Assembly: GCA_045128635.1 (NCBI GenBank)
Contig: JBGVRS010000170.1
Location: forward strand, 4,646 to 68,645
Length of the DNA: 64,000 bases
Direction of reading: 5' to 3'
DNA from: HGM12587 sp045128635
GTDB lineage: Bacteria; Bacillota; Clostridia; Lachnospirales; Lachnospiraceae
Shown here: piece after piece, positions 44,551-53,726 of the stretch
Position numbering within the stretch: position 1 is the stretch's first letter
How the letters are laid out: the number at the start of each line of letters is the position of its first letter
Notes under the pieces: model-generated
The model's database searches: none
What the model was told of the DNA's origin: nothing
Seen by the model: the letters and a program-made list of their open reading frames with translations, nothing else
Translations under genes and position numbers: made by a program

Positions 44551-45534
44551 TTAATTATTGAGCATTTCTCTGACTTTTTCTTCGCTCAAACAGAGTTTCT
44601 TGGCAGCATCAGCTACAGTGATGATGCCGTCCCGAAGCAGTTCTACATAAGTTTCAAGCTTCCCTTGCGAAATGCCTTGTGAGATACCTTGCGAAATACC
44701 CTGATTAATTCCAGCTTTAAAGGCCTTTTCTGCAATACCCTGACTTACATTACACATATTGTTGATACCTCCTTCTAATTCTCGTGACATTTGCATTTGA
44801 TGTTTTTCTACTAGAATTCTTTTCTTATTTTCCACATTCAATTCATTTGAAAAGAGCGTGTCCAGCATATGAATCAGCTGGTGCTTACTGTTTTTCTTTT
44901 TTGTGGTAGAAAGTCTGATGAAAGATATGGAAATGTAATCATGCTTCCAATCTTTAACTGGTTTTCCATATACATCTTTCTTTTCAAGATAGTATTCGGT
45001 AATCGTATCGCACTCTTTTTGCGGAGCGTCGAAAAAAATCCAGATGGAATAGACTTTCTTTAAATCATCATAGTTATTTGCTGTAAATTCCCGGTCTAAT
45101 TGCTCAGAAATCATTCTAGCACAGTAAAATACTGCCCGGGGTTCAAAATGATAGGATTCATAATATTTTTTTTGTAACTCAATATTTAATATGAGTTTGA
45201 TCCGAATATTATCCGGTGTAATCATATAGAATCGCACATCAAAAGTAACTGTTCCTTCATTAGGAATCGTACTCTCATTATTCATTCCGGTGATGGCTTC
45301 GGAATCAAGATTCCGCATTCCTGGGTAAACAGGTATTTTGGAAATTTCCGGTTCGTCTTCAATACAGTTTATGATTGTAGGAATGTCATAATCCTTAAAT
45401 TCAGTGGTTCTATACTTAGCAATTCTTGCCAAAACTTGTTTGTCGGCAATCAAAGCTTTTGCATTTTCATCATATTGAGCCTGAATCTTGGCAAGCTCAA
45501 TATTGTTAGCCAAATACGTATTTATCGTTTGCAC
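44551..45534 (-). CDS. Rpn-family PD-(D/E)XK nuclease/transposase-like protein
   Basis: The 327-residue product resembles the Rpn/PDDEXK transposase-like group: LDSEAITGMNN, TFDVRFYMITPD and the catalytic-like NIELQKKYYESYHF, followed by a helical part. Near residue 270 it has the tandem peptide INQGISQGISQGISQGK, then a C-terminal helix-turn-helix-like VADAAKKLCLSEEKVREML. Rpn proteins promote RecA-independent recombination. Such genes are often many-copied in Lachnospiraceae. The RBS is TTCTCC-side AGGAGAA on the - strand before ATG 45534. Confidence 0.75.
   Translation of the reverse strand: MQTINTYLANNIELAKIQAQYDENAKALIADKQVLARIAKYRTTEFKDYDIPTIINCIEDEPEISKIPVYPGMRNLDSEAITGMNNESTIPNEGTVTFDVRFYMITPDNIRIKLILNIELQKKYYESYHFEPRAVFYCARMISEQLDREFTANNYDDLKKVYSIWIFFDAPQKECDTITEYYLEKKDVYGKPVKDWKHDYISISFIRLSTTKKKNSKHQLIHMLDTLFSNELNVENKKRILVEKHQMQMSRELEGGINNMCNVSQGIAEKAFKAGINQGISQGISQGISQGKLETYVELLRDGIITVADAAKKLCLSEEKVREMLNN
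44662..44705 (-). repeat. Short tandem repeat coding for Gly-Ile-Ser-Gln
   Basis: Three to four 12-base units within the Rpn-type gene, each coding for GISQ, with small sequence differences. The number of units could change by slippage without altering the frame. Confidence 0.75.
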
Positions 45535-45809
45535 CTATTCTCCTTTCATTTTAGCAGAAGCTAAAATTACTGTAAACTGATTATTTGGTTGGATGATGCA
45601 GGATATTATTTGTCCTGAGAAGGACTACCGACATGTTTTAGATAATCATAGATTTTGGATAAGGTTAGAATAACATAAGTATCATGGATTTCACATAGTT
45701 TCTTCATAAATTCCTAAGAATTTCCCACTTTTATTCTTCATCTTCCTAAAGTATAATGAAACTATGAAAAAGTTTCGTGAATAATACTTACACAGGGAGG
45801 GGGAATTCT

Positions 45810-46766
45810 ATGAAAACAAGAATCCATTTATTAAGTGTATTGCTTGCAGTTGCGATGTTTGTGACGGGGTGTGGGGGCTCCAGCAAATATGAATCAGCAG
45901 CATCTGCACCAATGGCAGCAGATATGGCAACGGAAGAAGCAGTTGCAGAAGAAGCTATAGAAATGGAAGCCGCAGCTACAGCAGGTGTGGAAACCAGTGT
46001 AGAGATTTCGGAAACTGCGCAGGTGAATAGAAAGCTTATCCGTACCTTTGATATGCAGATTGAAACAAAAGAGTTTGATGCCGTGTTATCCGGCATTCAG
46101 ACAAAAGTGCAGGAGCTTGGTGGCTATATTGAACAGTCTTCCTTAGACAGCGGTTCTGCATATTATAGCTCTTACAATCGCTACAGCAATATGACGGTGC
46201 GCATTCCAAGTGATAAACTGGATGGCTTCATCAATGAAGTGAAAGAAACTGCAAATGTGACCTACATTTCAGAGTCCACAGAGGACATCACACTCAGATA
46301 CGTAGATGTGGAAAGCAGAAAAATTGCACTGGAAACAGAACGTGACAGACTGTTAGAACTTCTGGAAAAAGCAGAGACAGTGGAAGATATTATTACCATT
46401 GAAGGTCGTCTCTCAGAAGTGCGTTATCAGCTGGAATCCTATACTTCCCAGCTTCGCACCATGGATAATCAGGTAGACTATAGCACGGTACATATTAATA
46501 TTCGTGAAGTTCAGAGAGAAACAAATGTAGAACCAAAAACTTTCTGGGAAGAAGTGACAGAAGAATTCGGCGATACTCTTTATGACCTTGGAAGAGGATT
46601 CAGAGACTTTGCAATCTGGTTCCTTGGCTCTTCCCCATTAATTGTAGTATGGGTCGTAATCATTGTGGTAGTTGTATTTGTGCTTAGATTTTTTGGGAAA
46701 AAGAGAAAAATCAGAAAGACTTTAAAGACAATGAATCCTGAAGAACAGGGAGAAACAAAAGAATAA
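45810..46766 (+). CDS. DUF4349 family lipoprotein
   Basis: The 318-residue product starts with a lipoprotein signal (MKTRIHLLSVLLAVAMFVTGCGG; lipobox cysteine in VTGC), then an Ala- and Glu-rich linker, a core with RKLIRTFDMQIETKEFDAVLSG and IPSDKLDGFINEVKE, a coiled coil (ERDRLLELLEKAETVEDIITIEGRLSEV), and a C-terminal membrane helix IVVWVVIIVVVVFVLRFFG. This layout is typical of DUF4349. Function unknown; anchored in the outer leaflet and by a helix. GGGAGGGG is well placed before ATG 45810. A TATAAT at 45752 is a likely -10. Confidence 0.85.
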   Translation: MKTRIHLLSVLLAVAMFVTGCGGSSKYESAASAPMAADMATEEAVAEEAIEMEAAATAGVETSVEISETAQVNRKLIRTFDMQIETKEFDAVLSGIQTKVQELGGYIEQSSLDSGSAYYSSYNRYSNMTVRIPSDKLDGFINEVKETANVTYISESTEDITLRYVDVESRKIALETERDRLLELLEKAETVEDIITIEGRLSEVRYQLESYTSQLRTMDNQVDYSTVHINIREVQRETNVEPKTFWEEVTEEFGDTLYDLGRGFRDFAIWFLGSSPLIVVWVVIIVVVVFVLRFFGKKRKIRKTLKTMNPEEQGETKE

Positions 46767-46777
46767 TATGAGTTATC

Positions 46778-46815
46778 TATGAGGCGCATTTTTTTAATGT
46801 GCCTCATATTATTTT
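46778..46815 (+). terminator. Terminator after the DUF4349 gene
   Basis: Stem TATGAGGCGCATT with AATGTGCCTCATA (one G-T pair), then an AT-rich run. Confidence 0.8.
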
Positions 46816-46867
46816 ATCAAAAAGGTGCAAAAAAAGTAAAAATAGTGTAAAAATAATTGAAATTCTA

Positions 46868-46895
46868 TCGACTTTTCTGACCAGAGTGCTATAGT
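46868..46895 (+). promoter_or_regulatory. Candidate promoter of the beta-helix surface protein
   Basis: TCGACT (46868-46873), 16 bases, TATAGT (46890-46895). The remaining bases to 47083 form a long untranslated leader with nothing else recognisable apart from AGGAGG before the start codon. Confidence 0.45.
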
Positions 46896-47083
46896 GACAT
46901 TGAAACAGGTAGTTGTTTTACATAATGACGTTTGAAAGAGATGGAATTAGAAAAACTATTTAAAAAAAACCAGTAGGCAGACAGGAGGTAAGTTCTGACC
47001 TTTTTTATGTGAAAATAATTATCAATATTCTCGATAGACAAACTTTTGCCTATAGAAAATGTTAATGAAATAGGAGGAAAGAA

Positions 47084-49134
47084 ATGAAGAAGAGATTTTA
47101 TGCAGGCTTATTGACCTTTGTGATGATCGTCAATTTAATGTCTGCGGCAGTTTTTGCAGAAGATAGCACACCTGTATGCTTAGCAGAATGTGTTGCAGAT
47201 GAGCATGCAGAAGGTTGCCCTGTTTTTGCGTCAGCAGAAGAAGCAAGACTGGCAGAAGAAGCAAAATTAGCAAAGGCAGGAGATACTATTTCGCTTATTC
47301 GTAATGTAGAAGCTTCGAATATTATCACAATTGATAAAGCAATTACATTAGACGGTAATGGCAAGACCCTTACATCAAAAGCAGGACGTGCAATTAACGT
47401 AGATACAACAGGCGAAGTGACAATCAAGAATCTTGAAATTATTGGTGGAACAGGTTGTGAACGAGGAATCAATATCATCAATAAAGCAGGAACAACGAAT
47501 ATTCAAAATGTTAAAATTTCTGGTGAAAGTCATTATGCAGTGCATGTGGCAACATCAGCAGGTGCAGCAAATGTAAATATTACTGATGCTGACCTTACAG
47601 GATATGGAGCAGTTGCTATTTATGGTGAAGGCACAAAGGTTAATGTTACAAATTCTGATTTAACAGGAATCAATACATATACAGGTGATAGTAATGCATT
47701 CTTTACAGTTGCAATCGGCGCGAAAAATACAGCCGTTAATGTAACAGGTGGAAAAATAACAGCAAAGAGTAATGATGGTTATGAAGCTGAGTACATTTTT
47801 GGTCATAATGCCGATACAAGTACTGGCTCAAAAGTAAACTTAGATACAGAGCTGGTTCTCGAAGGTACAAATACACATTATCTGATGGTCGTATACAGTT
47901 GACAGCAGCATGCGTAAATGGTCATACTTTTGCAGATAAAGTAATCACAGATTCAACATGTACAGCAACAGGAACAGCTCACTATATGTGTGTAGGTTGT
48001 GGAACAGTGAAAGAAGTGAAGACAATCGCAGTCAAGGCTCACAGCTATGGCGGTTACAAATCAGATGAAAACGGTCACTGGAAAGAATGTTCCTGTGGTG
48101 CAAAAGTAGATTCAGGTTCACACAACTATAGAGTAGGCGGCGTTTGTGCTACATGTGGATATGAAATTAAAGTTGAAGTTTACGAACCGGAAACAACAAC
48201 ACCGTCCACAAGTACAACAACACCAAGCACAACACCAGCAACATCTACTACAACTACAACACAGACAACAACTAATACAGAAACAACTACACCGGAAACT
48301 ACTACAACACCTTCCGAAGAAATTGCAGTTCCTGTAGAAGAAGTGGTAGTTGATACAAAGATTGTTGAAGAAGTTGCAACTGAAGAAGTAAAAGAAGCTG
48401 TGAAAGAAACTGTAACTGTAGCAGAAGTAAAAGTAGCTGTAACAACAGAAACAGTTGACAAAGTTATCGAAAATACAGAAGCTGGCGCAACAGTCATTCT
48501 TCCGTTAACAGAAGTGGCAGAAGAAGGACAGGCAGTTACAGAAGCAGAAGTAGCGGTAGAAGCGCTCGAAAAGATTGTTGAAGCAGAAAGTGCATTAACA
48601 GTAGAATTTGAAGGCGTGAAAGTATCCTTTGATGCAGAGACTGTAAAAGCAATCGCTGAACAGGCTAAAGGCAGTGTGATTGAACTTCGTGTAGTTCCTG
48701 TTGAATATCATGAATTGAACGAAGAACAGCAGGCTGTTTTAGAAGCACATGATGTTGCAATCTGTGTATCAGCTCAGATTTTCAGTGATGGAGAATACAT
48801 TGGAGATTTCAAGGGTGGAAAGGCAAGAATTGCGATTCCATTTACTCCGGAAGAAGGAAGATTAGCAGAAGACCATAAAGTTTACTATGTAGCTGATGAT
48901 GGTGAAATGACATTGATGCCATTTACATACGCAGACGGACATATGGTTATCGAAACAACACATTTCTCTGACTACGTAATCGTTTATGATGAAGTAGCAG
49001 CAGTTGGAGAAGGTCCTGCAGAAGTAGAAGATGATATGGCTGTAGAAGAAGCTCCGGCAGAAATTGTGGAAGAAGAAGCTGGCTTACCAATCGTTCCAAT
49101 CATTATTATCGTAGTGGTTGTTCTTTTGTTATGA
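47084..49134 (+). pseudogene. Cell-surface beta-helix protein broken by a frameshift
   Basis: The first part (47084-47902) has a signal peptide (cleavage near VFAED), a cysteine-rich segment, and a right-handed beta-helix pattern (ITIDKAITLDGNGKTLTSK, VTIKNLEIIGG, VNVTNSDLTGI). It ends at TGA 47900. The other frame continues without loss at 47881 (SDGRIQLTAACVNGH), with a cysteine-rich domain (HYMCVGCGTVKEVKT), a Thr-rich stalk (about 48190-48310), an acidic domain and a membrane segment PIVPIIIIVVVV. One lost base near 47881 explains both halves, so the original was one anchored surface protein of about 680 residues. Sequencing error, phase variation and decay cannot be separated here. Confidence 0.65.
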
Positions 49135-49201
49135 AGAAATCTGTTAGTGCAATTACATTATAAGTATTTATATTGTGTCACAAATATAAAAATATTCTAT
49201 G

Positions 49202-49230
49202 TTGAAAATGTGACTAAAAGGAGATATAAT
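49202..49230 (+). promoter_or_regulatory. Promoter of the XRE/ImmA-IrrE triad
   Basis: TTGAAA (49202-49207), 17 bases, perfect TATAAT (49225-49230). Confidence 0.7.
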
Positions 49231-49252
49231 ATTAGTACGAAAGGGTGATTTT

Positions 49253-49621
49253 ATGAGCAAAATGATGGAAAACAAAGCAATTATACGTGGAGAACGTTTT
49301 AAAATGATTCGATCCACTCATGGTTACACACAGGAACAATTAGCTAATTTTTTAAAGATTGATCGAACAATGCTGACAAAATTTGAAAAAGGTGAGCGTT
49401 CATTAGGTATTTCTGTGCTTGAAAAGGCATGTGATTTGTTTGGATGTACTCTTTTGGAACTTGAGTCTAGCACACCGTATGTTCCATTGACTGTTGCTTT
49501 TAGAGCCAAAGAATTAACGGCTGATGATATGGAATCAATTTCTAAAATTCAAAAATTAGTTTTAAACACAAAGAAAATGAAAAAATTAGAAGAAAAGGCG
49601 GTGAATAATGTTGAAAAGTGA
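49253..49621 (+). CDS. XRE-family HTH regulator
   Basis: The 122-residue product has a lambda-repressor-like helix-turn-helix in its first 70 residues (RFKMIRSTHGYTQEQLANFL, LGISVLEKACDLFGC) and a charged C-terminal helix. Such regulators are cleaved by, or act with, ImmA/IrrE-type proteases. It overlaps the protease gene by 14 bases. Confidence 0.9.
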   Translation: MSKMMENKAIIRGERFKMIRSTHGYTQEQLANFLKIDRTMLTKFEKGERSLGISVLEKACDLFGCTLLELESSTPYVPLTVAFRAKELTADDMESISKIQKLVLNTKKMKKLEEKAVNNVEK

Positions 49622-50357
49622 AATTCAGCTTAATGCGGAAGCTGTAAAGTTTCGTGAAAAAAAAGGACATAGTAACAAAGAGCCTTTGAATATTTTTAGC
49701 CTATTGCTTTCAGAAAAAAACTATACTTTGATTAAAACGAAACTTTCCAGCAATATCAGTGGGATGTGTATTAGAGATGATGAAACATATTTTATTGCAT
49801 TGAATTCAGCGATGTCTTTGGGAAGGCAAAGATTTACTTTAGCGCATGAACTCTATCACTTAGAAATCGAAGGTTTAAACGAGGGGTGTATTTGTGGCTC
49901 ATCGCTCTATGACGCAAAAAGTGTTCAAGAAAAAGAAGCGGATATTTTTGCTTCATTTTTATTAATGCCATATGATGGATTAGAATGGTACATTGAATCA
50001 AACCAGATTAAAAAATGGACAGTGTATGAGGTTATCCGATTAAGTGTGTTTTTTGGTATTAGTTATCTGGCAACGATATGCAGACTGGAGAGGGAAGGGA
50101 GAATTGATAAAAAACAAGCATCAGAATTAAAAGAATATAATGTTTGCGGAGAAGCGGTAAAATATGGATTGGATCCAAAGTTGTATTATTCGACAGATGA
50201 AGAGTTCCAGGTTATGGGAGATTATCCTAGAAGATTGGAAATATGTAAAGAAAAAGGCATTATGAAACAGGGATTATATAATCAGTATATAAGAGAAGGT
50301 AACTTAGACGACAAAAAATATCCTGAAATGGAGAGAGGGGTTATTCTGAATGATTGA
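49608..50357 (+). CDS. ImmA/IrrE-family metallo-protease
   Basis: The 249-residue product has the zinc site LAHELYHLEIEG with HExxH at about residue 78, and the downstream acidic QEKEADIFASFLLMP. In phage and ICE systems this protease cleaves its partner XRE repressor. The C-terminal half (from about 150) is an uncharacterised helical region. It overlaps the following gene by 8 bases. Confidence 0.87.
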   Translation: MLKSEIQLNAEAVKFREKKGHSNKEPLNIFSLLLSEKNYTLIKTKLSSNISGMCIRDDETYFIALNSAMSLGRQRFTLAHELYHLEIEGLNEGCICGSSLYDAKSVQEKEADIFASFLLMPYDGLEWYIESNQIKKWTVYEVIRLSVFFGISYLATICRLEREGRIDKKQASELKEYNVCGEAVKYGLDPKLYYSTDEEFQVMGDYPRRLEICKEKGIMKQGLYNQYIREGNLDDKKYPEMERGVILND

Positions 50358-50837
50358 TGTCACACAAATGAAATGTGTGTCAGACAATGTCAAAAGAGTG
50401 ATATTTGCTGACACAGACGCACTATCCAGCTTCTTGTGGAGAGGCAGATTTGGATTGTTCTTAAAGCTTTTTGAAAAATTGCAAATCATTGATATAGAGG
50501 CAGGTACGGCAGAATATCATACTTATCTTTATCTTACCGAAGAAGAAGGGATGGGAAAAGGAGAAGCCGCTGCTCTTAGTATGGCAAAGCATTCGGAGTA
50601 TATTGCAAGTGTAGCAAGTAATAATTTATCTGATATTTGGGAGTATGTAGAAAAAACAAGATTGATTTATGGACAACTGCAAGAATAATTTATGAATGTC
50701 AGTTGGAGGAGATTATGACGAAAGAGAGCGCGGAACAGCTCTGGAAAAAGATGGTGGAAGACGGAGATAGACTTCCGTTTGATAATTATAATGAGTATGT
50801 AAAAAGAAAAAAAGGTGAAAATAAGACTAGAGGGTAG
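50350..50837 (+). pseudogene. PIN-like partner of the XRE-protease pair, frameshifted
   Basis: Frame 1 opens with VIFADTDALSSFLWRGRFGLF, the acidic start of PIN-like proteins that follow such XRE/ImmA pairs, and KGEAAALSMAKH; it lacks about 30 residues in the middle compared with relatives remembered. The frame ends at TAA 50686. Near 50650-50668, right at a run of six A, the family pattern passes to another frame, DLWTTARIIYECQLEE then MTKESAEQLWKKMVEDGDRLPFDNY, to 50837. So it looks like one gene with a shift. Slippage in the A run or an assembly error are alternatives. Confidence 0.55.
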
Positions 50838-50845
50838 AAAGATAG

Positions 50846-50879
50846 GGCGTGTTCGTAACTGATTCGAACATGCCTTTAA
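50846..50879 (+). terminator. Terminator after the triad
   Basis: Stem GGCGTGTTCG with CGAACATGCC (one G-T pair) and a 9-base loop, then TTTAATT. Confidence 0.75.
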
Positions 50880-50898
50880 TTGTTAGAAATAGTATGTT

Positions 50899-50939
50899 TT
50901 AGCTACCGTTTTGTAAAAACTTTATAAAACAGTAGCTAA
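50899..50939. promoter_or_regulatory. Long inverted repeat upstream of the GH13-like gene
   Basis: TTAGCTAC, C, GTTTT, G, TAAA, a 3-base centre, TTTA, T, AAAAC, A, GTAGCTAA. Seventeen of nineteen arm positions are Watson-Crick pairs; the exceptions are one C-A mismatch and one G-T pair. There is no T run directly after it. It may be an operator or part of the leader of the gene that starts at 51031. Confidence 0.6.
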
Positions 50940-51030
50940 CTTGCCCTTAAATGAGGTATGATATAAGAGGAATATTTTCGAATTTAATCAGAACATACAC
51001 CGAATCTTAAGAAATGAGAGGTCACGCAAT

Positions 51031-52818
51031 ATGAGACTGGGAGTAAGAAAGATACAAAAAGGATATCAGTTTGCATTTGCAAGTGCGAAAGAAGAGCCAT
51101 GTACGCTCCTTCTTTACAAAAAAGGAGAAGAGACACCGGAATTGAAAGTTCCGATGAATCGTTACATGGGCGACATTTACGTGGCAGACGTAGAAAAAAT
51201 CAATGCAAAGAATTATGAATATGCATATCAGGTGGGTGAAAAAATCGTTTTAGACCCATATGCCAAAGGAATTTCAGGCAAAGGAAAATTTGGAGAAAAA
51301 GTTGACTCTCAGAAACTTCGGTGTACATTTGATCTTGCAGAATATAATTGGGAAGATGATAAGCATCCGGAAATTCCATTTTCCGAATCCTTGATTTATT
51401 GTACTCATTTACGCGGGTTTACCATGGACAAGTCTTCCAAGGTTAGAGCCAAAGGTACTTTTAAGGGAATGATGGAAAAGATTCCTTACCTTGTTTCTTT
51501 GGGAGTGAAACAGCTGGAATTAATGCCGATTTATGAATTTGAGGAATTTCCACGTCCAAAGAAAAAACGCAGTAAATATGAACCGGAAAAGAGAGCGGAA
51601 GGTCTTGCGTTAAATTACTGGGGATATACTTCCGGATACTATTTTGCACCAAAGTCCAGTTATGCTTATGGGAAAGACGCTTCAAAAGAGTTGAAGGATC
51701 TTGTGAAAGCGCTGCATAAGGCTGGAATTGAATTGATCTTAGAATTTTATTTTGATGATACGGTATCTCCAAATATGATTATGGACTGCCTGAAATTCTG
51801 GGTAGAAGAGTATCATATCGATGGAATCCATATTAACCGCAGTGCAATTTCCATGAAAAATGTAGTCATGGAGCCGGCATTGAAAACCACAAAAATTTTC
51901 ACAGAATATTTCGAACAGGGTGAACTTTTAGAAGAAACAGATAATCAGAAGAGAAAACATCTGGCAGAATACAGGGATGGATTCCTTGTGGATGCGAGAC
52001 GCCTTTTAAAGGGAGAAGAAGATGTGCTTCGAACTTTTGCTGAAAAGACCAGAAGAAATCCGGAAAATTATGCAGTGGTAAACTATATGGCAAACCATAA
52101 CGGTTTTACCATGATGGACATGGTTTCTTATGATGAAAAGCACAATGAAGCAAATATGGAAGACAATCGTGACGGCAGCAACTATAACTACAGCTGGAAC
52201 GGCGGCGTAGAAGGTCCTACAAAACATAAGACAGTTAATAACCTTCGTGCAAAACAGCTTCGCAATGCGTTTGCAATGTTAATGTTTGCTCAGGGAATTC
52301 CTCTGATTTATGGCGGCGATGAATTTGGCAATTCCCAGCAGGGAAATAACAATGTATATGGTCAGGACAGTGAACTGTCCTGGATTCAGTGGAATACTAC
52401 AAAAGCGGCAAGAGATTTACTGAATTACGTGAAAGAGCTGATTGCATTTAGAAATGCGCATACTGCATTCCATATGCCAAAAGAAGCAGCCATGGCGGAC
52501 TATAAATCTACAGGAACTCCGGATTTATCCTATCATTGTGAAAATGCATGGTATGGTGGATTTGAACCATACAGAAGACACATTGGTATGATGTACGGTG
52601 CAGGATATGCAGAAAAGAATGCCATCTATGTAGCATACAACCTTCACCAGTCAGACCATGAGTTTGGTCTCCCGATTTTACCAAAGGGTAAGAAATGGAA
52701 AGTTGTCTTCTGCACTGCAGATGATAAGGAACAATTTACTCCTGACGGAGTAGAAATCTCCAATCAGAGAATTTTTAAACTGAGCGGAAGAACAATCTGT
52801 GTATTAGAAGGAAAGTAA
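51031..52818 (+). CDS. GH13 (GlgX/isoamylase-like) protein without catalytic Asp residues
   Basis: The 595-residue product follows glycogen-debranching enzymes in order: N-terminal beta sandwich, IYCTHLRGFTMDKSS, GTFKGMMEKIPYLVSLGV, the barrel, KHNEANMEDNRDG and NYSWNGGVEGPT, and IPLIYGGDEFGNSQQGN. The catalytic positions differ: region I has EFYFDD (residues 238-243) where DVVYNH is expected, region II has GIHIN with Asn269 for the nucleophile Asp, and region IV has NHNGFT with Asn357 where HD is expected. Hydrolytic activity by the normal mechanism is therefore unlikely. Possible roles are carbohydrate binding or regulation, but this is inference. Confidence 0.82.
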   Translation: MRLGVRKIQKGYQFAFASAKEEPCTLLLYKKGEETPELKVPMNRYMGDIYVADVEKINAKNYEYAYQVGEKIVLDPYAKGISGKGKFGEKVDSQKLRCTFDLAEYNWEDDKHPEIPFSESLIYCTHLRGFTMDKSSKVRAKGTFKGMMEKIPYLVSLGVKQLELMPIYEFEEFPRPKKKRSKYEPEKRAEGLALNYWGYTSGYYFAPKSSYAYGKDASKELKDLVKALHKAGIELILEFYFDDTVSPNMIMDCLKFWVEEYHIDGIHINRSAISMKNVVMEPALKTTKIFTEYFEQGELLEETDNQKRKHLAEYRDGFLVDARRLLKGEEDVLRTFAEKTRRNPENYAVVNYMANHNGFTMMDMVSYDEKHNEANMEDNRDGSNYNYSWNGGVEGPTKHKTVNNLRAKQLRNAFAMLMFAQGIPLIYGGDEFGNSQQGNNNVYGQDSELSWIQWNTTKAARDLLNYVKELIAFRNAHTAFHMPKEAAMADYKSTGTPDLSYHCENAWYGGFEPYRRHIGMMYGAGYAEKNAIYVAYNLHQSDHEFGLPILPKGKKWKVVFCTADDKEQFTPDGVEISNQRIFKLSGRTICVLEGK

Positions 52819-52819
52819 A

Positions 52820-53368
52820 ATGAATAAAGTATTTGGGCATTTCAAAACCATTACCACTCACAAATGGGTGGTAATGAAAGAATGCTTTAAAATCGGATTA
52901 TATAAGCAGGGGCTGCTGCATGATATGTCAAAATACGGCCTGACAGAGTTTATTCAGGGCTGTAAGAATTATCAGGGAACAGCGAGCCCGCATTTAAAAG
53001 AACGAGAAAAAAAGGGATATTCGTCAGCATGGCTTCATCATAAAGGCCGCAATAAACATCATTTTGAATACTGGATTGATTACAGTATTGATAATAAGGG
53101 GATGGTAGGCTGCAAAATGCCGCCAAAGTACGTGGCTGAAATGATGATGGACCGTATTGCGGCATCAAAAGTTTATAACAAGGGCAAGTATAATCATCAT
53201 ATGCCTTTGGAATATTATGAAAGAGGCAAGGATGCCTATATGATTCATCCTGAGACAAGAGCGCTTTTGGTTTATTTGCTGAAAATGCTGGATGAGCAGG
53301 GGGAAGAAGTGACTTTTGATTATATTCGAAAGAATCTTGTTGGAAAGAAGGAATATCCAAAGATATGA
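52820..53368 (+). CDS. DUF5662 family protein
   Basis: The 182-residue product contains HKWVVMKECFKIGLYKQGLLHDMSKY, many histidines (AWLHHKGRNKHHFEYW) and MMDRIAASKVYNKGKYNHHMPL. The His-Asp pair in LLHDMSKY and other conserved His residues suggest metal binding of HD-domain type. It is two bases after the GH13-like gene and ends within the next gene start. The function is unknown. Confidence 0.82.
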   Translation: MNKVFGHFKTITTHKWVVMKECFKIGLYKQGLLHDMSKYGLTEFIQGCKNYQGTASPHLKEREKKGYSSAWLHHKGRNKHHFEYWIDYSIDNKGMVGCKMPPKYVAEMMMDRIAASKVYNKGKYNHHMPLEYYERGKDAYMIHPETRALLVYLLKMLDEQGEEVTFDYIRKNLVGKKEYPKI

Positions 53369-53724
53369 AATATATAAAGCAATTTGCAATCATTGTGCTC
53401 ATGACCTTTTTGGGGGAATGTTTAAATCTATTGCTTCCATTGCCGGTACCTGCCAGCATTTATGGTATGGTGCTGTTATTTGTATGTCTGCAGACTGGAA
53501 TTATAAAATTAGCTCAGGTAGAAGAGACTGCGGATTTGCTTTTAGGAGTTATGCCGATTTTCTTTATTTCTCCAACGGTCAGTTTGATGAGCAGTATTGG
53601 TGTCATTAAAGACAGTTTATTAGGGGTGTTTGTGACCTGTATTGTTTCTACCGCTGTGATCATGGTGGTAGTAGGACTTGTATCTCAGGCAATTATTCGA
53701 CGTGATAAGAAGGAGGTACAATAG
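53365..53724 (+). CDS. lrgA: CidA/LrgA family holin-like protein
   Basis: The 119-residue membrane protein has four hydrophobic segments (FAIIVLMTFLGECLNLLLP, ASIYGMVLLFVCLQTG, GVMPIFFISPTVSLMSS, VSTAVIMVVVGLVSQ), the typical CidA/LrgA order including the P-x-P-A-S-I-Y-G-M motif. The next gene encodes LrgB. Roles proposed are control of murein hydrolase export and, more recently, small-molecule transport such as pyruvate. Confidence 0.88.
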   Translation: MKYIKQFAIIVLMTFLGECLNLLLPLPVPASIYGMVLLFVCLQTGIIKLAQVEETADLLLGVMPIFFISPTVSLMSSIGVIKDSLLGVFVTCIVSTAVIMVVVGLVSQAIIRRDKKEVQ

Positions 53725-53726
53725 TC

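Noticed and set aside
44662..44705. Short regular repeats as a CRISPR array
   Set aside because: Units are 12 bases with no spacers and lie within an open reading frame coding for GISQ.
48180..48497. Open frame on the - strand made almost only of Val, Thr and Ser
   Set aside because: Complement of the Thr-rich stalk repeats of the surface protein; composition explains the lack of stops.
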